Shown here one piece after another: positions 1 to 8,280 of a stretch of DNA of 64,000 bases. The notes under the pieces are model-generated. The model worked only from the letters and a program-made list of their open reading frames with translations, searched no databases and was not told where the DNA came from. Where the stretch lies: positions 3,720,001 to 3,784,000 of the forward strand of contig CBDBMT010000003.1 in NCBI GenBank assembly GCA_965207585.1, read 5' to 3'. Position 1 is the first letter of the stretch, and each line of letters opens with the position of its first letter. The translations under genes were made by a program, and so were the position numbers. The DNA comes from Bin87 sp965207585. Lineage in GTDB: Bacteria; Chloroflexota; Dehalococcoidia; Lucifugimonadales; UBA3495.

Positions 1-1073
1 GCTCCATCATGTCCACCACGTCGGGGTCGACGATCTTCTCATCGGTGAAGGTGTCGATGTTGATTTCCCCGTCCAACAGAGCGGCGGCCATGTTGTACTT
101 GGCGCTGAACTTGCCCTTCAGATCGGTTTCGGGCTCCTCGTAGAGCATGACCGTCGAGGCGTAGGACTGAACGATCTCGGCGTTGGCGACGTCCTCGTAG
201 CCGAACTCGTACTCCCGCATGAGGCCGAACACGCTGTCGAGCATGGCGTGGTTGCCGCCGCAGGACGGGTACTTCTTGATCATCAGCGCGTCCTGCACGC
301 GGAAGGGCTTGCCCAGCTTGTCGGCGGCTTCCTCAAGGTTCGTGTGCTCGTCGCCGATGACGGTTGCGGTGAAGCCCACCGGGTGTTCCAGGATCTGGTC
401 GCCGGCAGTGAAACCTCGTTGCGCCAGCTGGGCGGCCATAACGCCGTCGCGACAGGTCATGCCAGCGTGCAGGGGCTTGGTCATGGTGCCAAAGTTGTGA
501 ATGACGCCGCCGGCCATGGAACCAGCCATGCCGAGGGCCATGGTGGTCTGCTGCTCGTCCAGCTTGAGCAACTTGGCGCAGGCCGCCGCCGCCGCCAGGC
601 GGCCCAGGATCGCGGTGCTGTGGAACCCCCGGTGCATCTGCTGGGTGTGGTAGTGCGTGGCGTAGTCGACGGCCAGACCGACCTCGCAACCCACCACGTA
701 GGCTTCCATGAGGTCGCGGCCGGTGGCGCCGATGGTCTCGCCCAATGCCAGCAAAGCGGGGAAGATCGCCACGGTGGGATGCCCGAAACCGCCGAAATCG
801 TCATAGTCCAGGGCGTGCCCCATGGTGCCGTTCACCAGGGCCGCGTTCACCGCGGAGGTGCGCTCGCCGGTGGCGAGGATGGTCGCCTCCTCGTTGCCAC
901 CAAGATCACCGGCGTAGTTGCGGATGATGTCGCCCACCTTCTGCGTGGAGCCGGCCAGAATGACTCCGATCACGTCGAAGCAGGACTCGTTAGCCACCCG
1001 GATGGCGTCGGGCGGGATGTCCTCATACGTCGTTTCCACGATCCACTTTGCCACCATTTCAGTTGCGCCCATG
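1..1073 (-). CDS. MmgE/PrpD family protein (partial, C-terminus beyond window)
   Basis: Reading leftward from an ATG at 1073, the frame stays open to the window edge (about 357 residues), so the C-terminal end is missing. The family includes 2-methylcitrate dehydratase and related dehydratases or isomerases acting on small carboxylic acids. Visible family features are the N-terminal helical part ('DVIGVILAGS'), the 'GTMGHALDYDDF' segment, the 'GFHSTAILG' segment and the 'YPSCGGNHAMLDSV' segment of the second domain. The start is supported by an AAAGGAGG Shine-Dalgarno about 8 bases upstream. The substrate cannot be assigned, because many paralogues of this family occur in environmental Chloroflexota and no methylcitrate-cycle partner is visible here. 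A long open frame on the opposite strand is its antisense shadow. Confidence 0.9.
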
Positions 1074-1190
1074 GTGCGAAACCTCCTTTCGTCGCTTGAT
1101 TTCCCCTGCCGCGCATTAATTCCGCCGATTATGGGGCCACCGCTATGGTACAATTCGCCGCATTAAGCTGAGCTTGCAGGAGTGTCGGCT

Positions 1191-1451
1191 GTGTCCGGTT
1201 CCAATCATACACTTAACTTGATACTAGCCATACTCGTGACCATTTTCTGTTGCCTGCCCCTGGGGATAGTGGCCATTGTTTTCGCCGCCATCGGCATGTC
1301 CCGCGACGGTTCCGGGGATTATGCCGGGGCGGAGGCCGCGGCGCGGAACGCGCGTATTTTCATCTGGATTTCCTTTGGGCTGGGCTTGGGCATATTGCTC
1401 GTTTATATTGCGGCAATACTATTGGGCGTGGTCGGCACCTTCTTCCTCTAG
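1191..1451 (+). CDS. CD225/dispanin-like small membrane protein
   Basis: An 86-residue protein with two hydrophobic segments (about residues 8-30 and 57-83) joined by a short polar loop containing 'GDYAGAEAAARNARIF'. The 'TIFCCLPLGIVAIVFA' segment, with adjacent cysteines, and the 'ARNARIFIWISFGLG' segment are typical of bacterial CD225/dispanin proteins, which sit in membranes and have no firmly known role in bacteria. I chose the GTG at 1191 because CAGGAG lies 8 bases upstream. An in-frame GTG at 1182 is too close to that site. It precedes a DUF2752 gene by 37 bases on the same strand, a neighbour pair seen in other bacteria. Confidence 0.8.
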   Translation: MSGSNHTLNLILAILVTIFCCLPLGIVAIVFAAIGMSRDGSGDYAGAEAAARNARIFIWISFGLGLGILLVYIAAILLGVVGTFFL

Positions 1452-1488
1452 TGATGGCTGCGTGTTGCGCCGGGGCTGGGGAAGGTAA

Positions 1489-1914
1489 ATGTTGGAGTGC
1501 GGCTCGCGACGGATGCCATCGCCCAAGTTGGTCTGGCCGCCGCTGGTCCTGTTGGGCGCCGCCGGCGCCGGCCTGCTGTACTTTGTTGACCCCAGGGTTC
1601 CGGGCACGTACCCCCCTTGCCTGTTCCTGTTCTTCACCGGCTGTTACTGCCCGGGTTGCGGCACGCTACGGGCCTTGCACCGCCTGTTGCATGGCGATCT
1701 GCGCGGCGCGCTGGCCTACAATACACTGACGGTGGTGACGCTGGCGCTGCTCTCGGCAGTCGGAGCTTATGGCGCGGCGCGAACCTTGGGACGATCGTCG
1801 CTCCCTCGGTTCAATGTTTCCCATCGCGTAGCCTGGGGAGCGCTGGTGGTTATCGTTCTGTTCTGGACGCTACGCAACTTACCAATACCCCCGCTGACGG
1901 TTTTGGCGCCGTGA
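1489..1914 (+). CDS. DUF2752 domain membrane protein
   Basis: A 141-residue protein with three predicted membrane segments (about 17-33, 75-97 and 113-133). The DUF2752 signature is clear: 'GCYCPGCGTLRALHRLLHGD' at residues 51-70, with the CPGCG cysteine pair followed by R/H residues and a downstream 'AYNTL'. The family has no established biochemical function. A GGGGAAGG ribosome-binding site precedes the ATG at 1489. The gene follows the CD225-like gene closely and is probably co-transcribed with it, so the pair may form one membrane unit (inference). No catalytic role is claimed. Confidence 0.8.
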   Translation: MLECGSRRMPSPKLVWPPLVLLGAAGAGLLYFVDPRVPGTYPPCLFLFFTGCYCPGCGTLRALHRLLHGDLRGALAYNTLTVVTLALLSAVGAYGAARTLGRSSLPRFNVSHRVAWGALVVIVLFWTLRNLPIPPLTVLAP

Positions 1915-2038
1915 ACGCCGCTGCAAGCTGACCCCGGTTGCCCGGATTCCGGGGGTCTGCTAGACTTTCTGCGTCGCACGGGCCTTCCCGGTCGACGACC
2001 CAATTGACCAGGATCCCGCTTACCAGGAGTTACGGCTA

Positions 2039-2656
2039 ATGATTTACGAAGTTCGCACTTACGATCTCAAGCCCGGCGGAGTGCCCATCTTCGAGGAAGC
2101 GTTCGAGAAGGCGCTGCCCCACCGGGAAAAGTATTCGAAGCTGGCCGCGTTCTTCCACACCGAGATCGGCCCCCTGAACCAGGTCATCCACATCTGGCCC
2201 TACGACAGCCTCGACCAGCGCAACGAAGTCCGCGCCGAGGCCGGCAAGGACCCCAACTGGCCGCCGGACAGCCAGGGCACCATTCTGCACATGGAGTCGG
2301 AGATTTACTATCCGGCGCCCTTCATGCGGCCCATGGGCGGCGGACAGAAACAGGGCAACGTTTACGAGATGCGCATCTACGAGTACCAGAACGGCGCCAT
2401 GCCCAAGGTGCTGGACATCTGGTCCGCGGCCATCGAGCATCGCGAAAAGTTCTCGCCGCTGGCCGCCGGCCTGTACAGCGACATCGGCGGGCTGAACAAG
2501 TGGGTCCACATCTGGCCCTACGAGGACCTGGCCCAGCGCGACAAGATCCGCGCCGAGGCCTCCGCCACGCCGCACTGGCCCCCGCCGACCCGGGAGTTCC
2601 TGGTCAACCAGTCGACCAAGGTGCTGGTCCCCGCCAGCTTCTCACCCCACGCATAG
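2039..2656 (+). CDS. NIPSNAP family protein, two tandem domains
   Basis: A 205-residue protein made of two copies of the NIPSNAP (dimeric alpha/beta barrel) fold. The first copy begins 'MIYEVRTYDLKPGGVPIF' and the second, near residue 108, begins 'VYEMRIYEYQNGAMPKVL'. Both contain the conserved 'HIWPYDSLDQR' / 'HIWPYEDLAQR' segment. Members are cytosolic when no signal is present, as here, and are of uncertain biochemical role; several occur near degradative oxidoreductases. AGGAG lies 12 bases upstream of the ATG. The gene is followed by a 13-bp palindrome and then by an LLM-class oxidoreductase gene. The ordering may reflect joint use in catabolism (inference). Confidence 0.88.
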   Translation: MIYEVRTYDLKPGGVPIFEEAFEKALPHREKYSKLAAFFHTEIGPLNQVIHIWPYDSLDQRNEVRAEAGKDPNWPPDSQGTILHMESEIYYPAPFMRPMGGGQKQGNVYEMRIYEYQNGAMPKVLDIWSAAIEHREKFSPLAAGLYSDIGGLNKWVHIWPYEDLAQRDKIRAEASATPHWPPPTREFLVNQSTKVLVPASFSPHA

Positions 2657-2679
2657 AGCCGGCTACCACCGCAGTTGCA

Positions 2680-2707
2680 GTAGGGGCGAATGGTCATTCG
2701 CCCCTAC
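2680..2707. repeat. REP-like 28-base palindrome
   Basis: The arms GTAGGGGCGAATG (2680-2692) and CATTCGCCCCTAC (2695-2707) are perfectly complementary around a 2-base centre. It lies 23 bases after the NIPSNAP stop. It could act as a transcription terminator or stabilising hairpin, but there is no T-run, and the form looks like an interspersed palindromic repeat. A perfect TATAAT follows at 2710-2715 and could be the -10 of the LLM gene, although no good -35 is visible. Confidence 0.6.
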
Positions 2708-2765
2708 GCTATAATGACGATACCGGGATTTTGCCCGCGACCCGTTCAGTCCCAAGGATGGTTCC

Positions 2766-3611
2766 ATGAATATCGGCATCGCAATGTTCGTTACCCAGTC
2801 GTCCATCGACATCGCCGAGCTGGCCCAGGCCTGCGAGGCCCACGGTTTCGAGTCGTTGTGGGTGCCTGAGCATCCGGCGATACCGGCCGGCCCCAAGACA
2901 CCATGGCCCGGATCCCCCGACGGCGTAATCCCGCAGATGTACTACGAGTGCGTGGACCCCTTCGTGGCGCTGGGGCGCGCGTCGGCGGTCACGTCGACGC
3001 TCAAACTGGGCACGGGGATCTGCCTGGTGCCCGAGCGCAACCCGATCCTGCTGGCCAAAGAGATTGCGACGCTGGACTATCTGAGCAACGGGCGGTTCCT
3101 GTTCGGCATCGGCACCGGTTGGCTGCGCGAGGAGACCGAACTTTTCGGCATCGAGTTCTCACAGCGGATCGGGTACACCCGCGAGTCGATTGAAGCCATG
3201 AAGGAACTGTGGACCAAGGAGACGGGCGAGTATCACGGCCGGCACATCGACTTCCCTCCGATCTATTCCTCGCCCAAGCCGGTACAGAAGCCGCATCCCC
3301 CGGTGCTCATTGGCGGGAACGCGCCGAACGTGGCGCGTCGGGTGGTTGCGTGGGGCGACGGCTGGATGCCCAATCGCATCTCGCCGGAACAGCTCAACGA
3401 CAGGCGGGAGGAAATAGTTCGCTTGTCGCAGGAAGCCGGGCGCGATCCGCACGAGATCGAGGTGTCGGTTTTCGGCCAGCCGGCTGACCCGGAGATACTG
3501 AAGGCCTACGAAGAGGCCGGAGCCACTCGGGCCATGGTCTTCGCCGACAGCGCCCCTCGGGACCAGGCCTTGCGCCAGCTCGACGATTTCGCCAGCAGGC
3601 TGCTGGCCTGA
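2766..3611 (+). CDS. LLM-class F420-dependent oxidoreductase
   Basis: A 281-residue TIM-barrel protein of the bacterial luciferase-like superfamily, subgroup with F420 (Rv2161c-like). Evidence includes the N-terminal 'IGIAMFVTQSSIDIAELA', the 'ESLWVPEHPAIP' strand-loop, the 'LKLGTGICLVPERNPILLAKE' region, 'GRFLFGIGTGWLREE' and the late 'PPVLIGGNAPNVARRV' motif. These enzymes move hydride between coenzyme F420 (sometimes FMN) and an organic substrate in the cytosol. The substrate here is unknown. The start ATG has AAGGA upstream, and a TATAAT box lies 50 bases upstream. It sits between NIPSNAP and NTF2-like genes on the same strand, which suits a small catabolic operon (inference). Confidence 0.88.
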   Translation: MNIGIAMFVTQSSIDIAELAQACEAHGFESLWVPEHPAIPAGPKTPWPGSPDGVIPQMYYECVDPFVALGRASAVTSTLKLGTGICLVPERNPILLAKEIATLDYLSNGRFLFGIGTGWLREETELFGIEFSQRIGYTRESIEAMKELWTKETGEYHGRHIDFPPIYSSPKPVQKPHPPVLIGGNAPNVARRVVAWGDGWMPNRISPEQLNDRREEIVRLSQEAGRDPHEIEVSVFGQPADPEILKAYEEAGATRAMVFADSAPRDQALRQLDDFASRLLA

Positions 3612-3654
3612 ACGTCGGCGCATAACCCCATACAAACGAGACTGTTCGCCGATA

Positions 3655-4050
3655 ATGCTTCCCGACGACGCCAGCATCCTGTCCCTGCGGGACGCCAACC
3701 AGCGCTTCTACGACGCCTTTGGATCCTTGGACATGGCCCAGATGGACGCCGTGTGGGAGCAGTCCGAACGGGCGCTCTGCGTCCATCCCGGCTGGCAGCC
3801 GATAGTGGGCTGGCCGGACATCCGGCGCTCATGGCAGGGCATATTCAACGGCGCAGCGCTGATGCACTTCAACATTCATTACGTAAACATCGCCCTGGAA
3901 GGGAACTGCGGTTTCGTCACCTGCATCGAAAGCATCACCAGCGTGGTCGAAGGGCAGGCCCAGGGATTCGGCGTCCTGGCCACGAATATTTTTGTGCGAT
4001 CCGGCGGTGACTGGCTGGTGTTAGCTCACCACGCCTCTCCACGCCTCTGA
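3655..4050 (+). CDS. NTF2-like / SnoaL-like domain protein
   Basis: A 131-residue single-domain protein with the cone-shaped NTF2-like pattern: an N-terminal helix pair ('LRDANQRFYDAFGSLDMAQM', then 'VWEQSERALCVHPGW'), the 'GWPDIRRSWQGIFNG' helix and four beta strands ending in 'GDWLVLAHHASPRL'. Related proteins include ketosteroid-isomerase-like and DUF4440/SnoaL-like proteins, often of unknown substrate. The terminal 'HHASP' is common in this group. It lies 43 bases behind the LLM gene on the same strand and may be in the same transcript. No catalytic assignment is possible from sequence. Confidence 0.8.
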   Translation: MLPDDASILSLRDANQRFYDAFGSLDMAQMDAVWEQSERALCVHPGWQPIVGWPDIRRSWQGIFNGAALMHFNIHYVNIALEGNCGFVTCIESITSVVEGQAQGFGVLATNIFVRSGGDWLVLAHHASPRL

Positions 4051-4153
4051 AATTAATCGGCATTCGTGGTTGGGACGGCGCGCTGACCGTTCGCGCGGTC
4101 TGTCCATAGCGCTGTCGAACCTTCTGCCTGATCCCTGAAATTTGGAGGGAATC

Positions 4154-5410
4154 ATGTCATATTCCCCGCCCGCGGTCGTCGACATGTCCGCCACGGACCG
4201 CAACCTGTGGCAGGCCATCGTGGCAGAGGCCATCGCCAACCTGACATACACCGCCTATGCCCGCCAGGCCCGCGAAGAAGGGTATCCCGAGGTTGCCGAG
4301 GTCTTCGAGGAAGTCGCTCGCGCCGAAACCAGGCACGGGCTGGAATACCTCGCCATATCGGGTGCGGTCGACAGTACAGCGGTAAACCTCGCCAACGTAA
4401 TTGCCGGCGAAACCCGGGAGTACACGCGCACCTACCCGCGCATGATCAACGACGCGATGCGGGACGGTCGCGCCGACGCGTTTGACGTCCTGACCGCCGC
4501 AATGGAGGAAGAGAAAGAGCACCAAATTGCCTTTTCCGATGCCCTGGCTTTGCTGCAAATGAAGAGCGCCGGCGACGTCACAGTTGAACCCGATTTCTTG
4601 ATCCCAACCCCATCACCGGCGGCAACTGACGCGGAGCTCCTGGAAACGTCCCCCGAGCGGCCGGCGCTGCCCATCGACCTGCAAACCTACGTTGACGCTG
4701 CCCTGGCGCTGGACAAAGAACCGTTCCACGTCGCCAACCTGGGCCGACTGCGGGAAGTGGTGTTCGGGGCGCAGGACGGGATCATCAGCACGCTGGCCGT
4801 AACCACGTCGTTGGCAATCGCCGTAGGAACCGCCGGTACCGTCCTGGTGGCCGGGTTCGCCACCGCCGCCGCCGGCATGATCAGCATGGCAGCCGGCGCG
4901 TACCTGGGCTCCCGCGCCGAGGAAGACGTCCGGGAAGCGGCAATCGCCAAACAGGTCCGCGAACTGGAGGAGCGCCCGGCGGAACAACTGGCGGAACTGG
5001 TCATCCTGTTCCAGCGGGAGGGCAACACTTACGAAGAGGCCGTCCACCTGGCAAACGAAATCGCCAGCAACCAAAACCTCTGGTTGAATACCCTTCTCGA
5101 AAAGAAGCTGGGCATCAGCCCGGACATCGGCGGCAGCCCGCTGAAAGACGCGCTGGCGATGTGCGTTTCCTTCGGTGGCTGCGCGATAATCCCGATTATC
5201 CCCTTCCTGTTCCTGGCCGTGGGCCCGCTCGCCATCGGCCTGTCGGTGGCGCTGTCGTTGGCCGGCCTGTTCATCCTGGGATTGGCGAAAGGCCGGGTGG
5301 TGAGCAAATCGCCCATCCTGCAGGGGCTGGAGATATTGGGAATCGGCGCCGCCTCAGCCGTGCTGGGTTACGCCCTGGGAGAAGCGTTGCCGCGCATCCT
5401 GGGGTTCTAA
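4154..5410 (+). CDS. Rubrerythrin-like domain fused to VIT1/CCC1 iron/manganese transporter
   Basis: A 418-residue fusion. Residues about 10-140 form a ferritin-like di-iron domain with 'AEAIANLTYTAYARQA', an ETRH (ExxH) motif, a later glutamate in 'GETREYTRTY', and a second 'EEEKEHQIAF' (ExxH). A proline-rich linker follows. From about residue 195 the VIT1/CCC1 transporter domain begins with 'LREVVFGAQDGIISTLAVT' and contains further membrane helices to the C-terminus, including 'GGCAIIPIIPFLFL'. VIT1-like carriers move Fe2+ or Mn2+ across membranes, and the di-iron domain may sense or oxidise iron (inference). The ATG at 4154 has GGAGGGA 3 bases upstream. An in-frame TTG at 4142 overlaps that SD site and is rejected. 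Confidence 0.9.
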   Translation: MSYSPPAVVDMSATDRNLWQAIVAEAIANLTYTAYARQAREEGYPEVAEVFEEVARAETRHGLEYLAISGAVDSTAVNLANVIAGETREYTRTYPRMINDAMRDGRADAFDVLTAAMEEEKEHQIAFSDALALLQMKSAGDVTVEPDFLIPTPSPAATDAELLETSPERPALPIDLQTYVDAALALDKEPFHVANLGRLREVVFGAQDGIISTLAVTTSLAIAVGTAGTVLVAGFATAAAGMISMAAGAYLGSRAEEDVREAAIAKQVRELEERPAEQLAELVILFQREGNTYEEAVHLANEIASNQNLWLNTLLEKKLGISPDIGGSPLKDALAMCVSFGGCAIIPIIPFLFLAVGPLAIGLSVALSLAGLFILGLAKGRVVSKSPILQGLEILGIGAASAVLGYALGEALPRILGF

Positions 5411-5448
5411 CCCATACCCGTTTCCCGACCTGATCGAACGGCGCACAC

Positions 5449-5480
5449 AAAAGGGGCAAGTAGGAAACCTGCCCCTTTTT
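5449..5480. terminator. Bidirectional rho-independent terminator
   Basis: AAAAGGGGCA at 5449-5458 pairs with TGCCCCTTTT at 5470-5479, giving a 10-bp stem with an A-run on one side and a T-run on the other. It lies between the convergent VIT1-fusion gene (+) and the alpha/beta hydrolase gene (-), and can terminate both. Confidence 0.85.
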
Positions 5481-5500
5481 CTACTGGCCCGCATCGAGGT

Positions 5501-6403
5501 TCAGGAGAACCGGCCCAACAAGCCTTTCACAGCCTTGAGGAAATCAGGCGGGTTGTCACCCTGAACCAGGTGACCGGCGTTGTCAACGGTCACCGTGGTG
5601 CAGTCGTGGTGCTCGGCAGCCATCCGCACCATCGTCTCGTCGGCGAAAATGTCGCTGCGGGCGCCGCGCACCACCAGAGCCGGGCAGTCAATCTTGCGCC
5701 AGCCGGCCCAGAGCTGTTCAGATGTCCACGCTGGTGCGCGAAAGCCACGTCGGCGGATCACCTTGTCGTACTTCCACGTCCATTTCCCATCCTCGCGCTG
5801 CCGGATGCTGTACTTCAAAGCGCCCAGCGTCTGCTCGCGGGAGCGGCCGGTGTACTCCATGACCCGGGCCGCGAATTCCTCCAGAGTGTCCAACTCGTCG
5901 GGAAGTTCGCGGAACCGCTGGATGCGGTCCGAACCACGCCGTTGGGTTTCGGGTCCAGTGTCAACGATGGTCAACGACTTCAAAGTGCCCGGCCGGCCCG
6001 ACGCCCAGGCCAGGCTGTTGCGCCCGCCCATGGAATGGCCGATCAGGTGGAAATCTTTAAGCCCCATGGCGGATACCAACGCCTCGACGTCGCCCACGTA
6101 TGCGTCCGTGGAGTAGTCCTCCTCGGGTGACCAGTCGCTGTCCCCATGGCCGCGCTGATCCACCGCGATAACATGGTAGTCGACGGATAGCGGCAGGCTG
6201 ATGAAGTCCCAGCTGTGGGCCTGCTGCTGGATCCCGTGCAGCATCATTATCGTCGGCAAGCTCGGATCGCCCCATTCCAGATAGTGAAGGTTGAGGCCGT
6301 TGACCTTGACGTACCGGTCAACCGGCTCGTTCTCCACCGTAAAGGGAACTCCCACCTGCCGCGCAGCGTCGTGCAGCGACAGCCCCATGGAATGTGACGC
6401 CAT
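5501..6403 (-). CDS. Alpha/beta hydrolase
   Basis: A 300-residue alpha/beta-hydrolase-fold protein. It shows the oxyanion 'MMLHGIQQQAHSW' (HG at 56-57), 'VDQRGHGDSDWS', the nucleophile elbow 'GHSMGGRNS' with Ser124, a probable acid Asp in 'VVRGARSDIF' and the catalytic His in 'NAGHLVQGDNPPDF'. Family members hydrolyse esters, epoxides, C-C bonds or halides, and the substrate is not inferable. The ATG at 6403 follows AGGAGG with good spacing. An internal Met at residue 6 is a weaker alternative. No signal peptide is present, so it is probably cytosolic. It is on the minus strand, downstream of the inositol-lipid genes but separated from them by 44 bases. Confidence 0.88.
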   Translation of the reverse strand: MASHSMGLSLHDAARQVGVPFTVENEPVDRYVKVNGLNLHYLEWGDPSLPTIMMLHGIQQQAHSWDFISLPLSVDYHVIAVDQRGHGDSDWSPEEDYSTDAYVGDVEALVSAMGLKDFHLIGHSMGGRNSLAWASGRPGTLKSLTIVDTGPETQRRGSDRIQRFRELPDELDTLEEFAARVMEYTGRSREQTLGALKYSIRQREDGKWTWKYDKVIRRRGFRAPAWTSEQLWAGWRKIDCPALVVRGARSDIFADETMVRMAAEHHDCTTVTVDNAGHLVQGDNPPDFLKAVKGLLGRFS

Positions 6404-6447
6404 ATTGTGTACCTCCTGCCGTAAACGTGGTCGCTATGTTACCACGG

Positions 6448-7083
6448 CTAACCGCTCTCCTCCGCCTGGCGCTCCAGGATCCCCCGTATGGTGAACATGC
6501 GTTGGAAGAGGGTGAAGCAGGACACCGCGGCAATCACCCACAGCACCCACACCATGATCGGCAACGGCGCCAACCCTTCGGCGATCAGCCCGATGCCGAG
6601 GATAACCACCCGCTCGGTCCGCGTCATGATGCCCGAGCGCGTGAAGGCGCCGAGGCCCTCGCCACGGGCGCGCAAGTAGGAGACACCCTGGGAAAACACC
6701 AAACCCAGCAGGACAGAAAGGATGCTGAGGATCATCACCGGGTGGGACAGGTCCCCCATCAGATAGTACAGCCCCAACCCGACAAACAGGGCGGCCTCTC
6801 CCAATCGATCGAATACGGAATCGAGCAGCGCGCCAAAGGGTGACGCTCGGCCGGTGAGACGGGCAAGTCCTCCGTCGAACAGATCCAGGATGCTCCCCGC
6901 CAGGAACACGATGCCGCCGTACAGCGGCCATCCCATCGCCACCAGCGCCGCGCCGACCACACACACCGCGAAACCGAAGACGGTGATCACGTTGGGGGTC
7001 AGTCCAACGGCATGGAGCGCCCGCGCTCCGGGCAACTCGACGTAGCGCAGCATTGCCGCGCGCAGTTCCTCTCTACCGGGCAT
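6448..7083 (-). CDS. CDP-alcohol phosphatidyltransferase, likely phosphatidylinositol-phosphate synthase
   Basis: A 211-residue integral membrane enzyme with about six hydrophobic helices. The CDP-alcohol phosphotransferase motif is complete: 'DLFDGGLARLTGRASPFG' followed by 'ALLDSVFDR' supplies D..DG..AR...G...D...D. Two further features match mycobacterial PgsA1-type enzymes that use inositol-1-phosphate: 'GVSYLRARGEGLG' and 'TRTERVVIL'. I therefore infer CDP-diacylglycerol + inositol phosphate to phosphatidylinositol phosphate. The ATG at 7083 overlaps the end of the glycosyltransferase gene by 11 bases. An upstream start (7215) would overlap that gene by 143 bases and is unlikely. The inositol-phosphate synthase gene two places upstream supports the assignment. 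A phosphatidylglycerophosphate synthase is the alternative. Confidence 0.8.
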   Translation of the reverse strand: MPGREELRAAMLRYVELPGARALHAVGLTPNVITVFGFAVCVVGAALVAMGWPLYGGIVFLAGSILDLFDGGLARLTGRASPFGALLDSVFDRLGEAALFVGLGLYYLMGDLSHPVMILSILSVLLGLVFSQGVSYLRARGEGLGAFTRSGIMTRTERVVILGIGLIAEGLAPLPIMVWVLWVIAAVSCFTLFQRMFTIRGILERQAEESG

Positions 7084-8227
7084 TGCCACCGTGGTTGGCC
7101 TCCTCCATGCAATGTTGGTAATAGTCCTCGACTTCCGAAGCGACCCGCTGCCAACGATGATCCTGCGCCACCAGTTTTCCGCCATTGGACAACCGTTGGG
7201 CAAGCCCGGGATCATCGATTAGGTCAGCGATGGCGGCGGCAATGGCGGACGGATCACGAGGCGGAACCAGCAATCCGTTTCGTCGATGCGCCACCACGTC
7301 ACGATACCCGTCGATGTTTGACGCGACCACCGGGGCGCCCGCGGCCATGGCTTCCAACAGCACGATTCCGAAACTCTCTCCGCCGGTGGCAGGACTGCAG
7401 AAAACATCCGCGCTGGCGTAGTAGCGCGGGAGGTCAGCGTCGGAAACGGGGCCGGTCACTCTTACCACGTCGCGGCTGGTGCCGCTGATTGCGTTGATCA
7501 ATGACTCGCACGCCCGATCGGGTTCGCCAGGCCCGACGACGATCAGCCGCAAGTCGTGCCGGCCCTCCATCAACAGGGCGAAGGCTTCGAGAAGATACCG
7601 CAGGCCCTTGCGCTCATCCTTGCGTCCCACGAACAGTATGTTTTTTCTGTCGTGCCGCAGCTCGGGGAACGGCTTGGCGCTGGCGAAGCGCTGGAAATTT
7701 ATGCCGTTGGGGATCACGCGATATTGGCGCTGCGGAAAATGCGGAGCAACGAAGGTTCGGGCCGCCTCGGAAACGGCGATGCGTCCGTGCAGGCGCCGGT
7801 GCCAGGTCCGGAGGGCGTACCGTGACCAGCGGTATAACTGCTGCCCGTCTGAGAATGCGTGGAAGGTGCCTACGTTCACCGCGTTGGAATGGTGCAGAAC
7901 CATCAGCGGCAACAGGGGAGCCAGCGGTTCGTGCACATGCACCAGGTCGAACCGTTCCCGGGCCATAAGTTGTCTGACGCGCGGCCACAACCACCACGAA
8001 AGAGTGACCCGGGCCGTGGAACCGCCAGCGAACAGGGGGACAGACCGACCCATGGGGATGAAGTGACCGGGCCTGCCGCATTGGTCGGCCGACAGCACGG
8101 GCGTGCCTGGCGCAATTACAGTCACCTCGTGCCCGCGCAGTCGCAGTTCGGCGGACAACTGGGTGACGTGGACGTTAACGCCACCGGGCCAGGCGAAATC
8201 GTAAGGGGAGACCATGGCTATTTTCAT
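7073..8227 (-). CDS. GT4 glycosyltransferase, PimA-like (phosphatidylinositol mannosyltransferase candidate)
   Basis: A 384-residue GT-B fold glycosyltransferase of family GT4. The N-terminus 'MKIAMVSPYDFAWPGGVNVH' has the Gly pair (15-16) of the acceptor loop. 'HVHEP' lies at 97-101 and 'TFHAF' near 121. The nucleotide-sugar motif 'GGESFGIVLLEAMAAG' gives the E-x7-E pair E284/E292. N-terminus and donor site both resemble mycobacterial PimA, which transfers mannose from GDP-mannose to phosphatidylinositol at the inner membrane face. Its neighbours, an inositol-phosphate synthase and a PI-phosphate-synthase-like enzyme, favour that role. The acyltransferase gene found between these genes in mycobacteria is absent. 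Acceptor specificity is inference. Another lipid-linked or soluble acceptor is possible. Confidence 0.8.
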   Translation of the reverse strand: MKIAMVSPYDFAWPGGVNVHVTQLSAELRLRGHEVTVIAPGTPVLSADQCGRPGHFIPMGRSVPLFAGGSTARVTLSWWLWPRVRQLMARERFDLVHVHEPLAPLLPLMVLHHSNAVNVGTFHAFSDGQQLYRWSRYALRTWHRRLHGRIAVSEAARTFVAPHFPQRQYRVIPNGINFQRFASAKPFPELRHDRKNILFVGRKDERKGLRYLLEAFALLMEGRHDLRLIVVGPGEPDRACESLINAISGTSRDVVRVTGPVSDADLPRYYASADVFCSPATGGESFGIVLLEAMAAGAPVVASNIDGYRDVVAHRRNGLLVPPRDPSAIAAAIADLIDDPGLAQRLSNGGKLVAQDHRWQRVASEVEDYYQHCMEEANHGGNAR

Positions 8228-8280
8228 AGCCTGCTCCCGTCAGTCAACCCGGGACCTGGCACGCAGAGAAGTGGCGCCGG

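Noticed and set aside
248..1099. 283-codon open frame on the plus strand
   Set aside because: It is antisense to the MmgE/PrpD gene, which has clear family motifs and an SD site on the minus strand.
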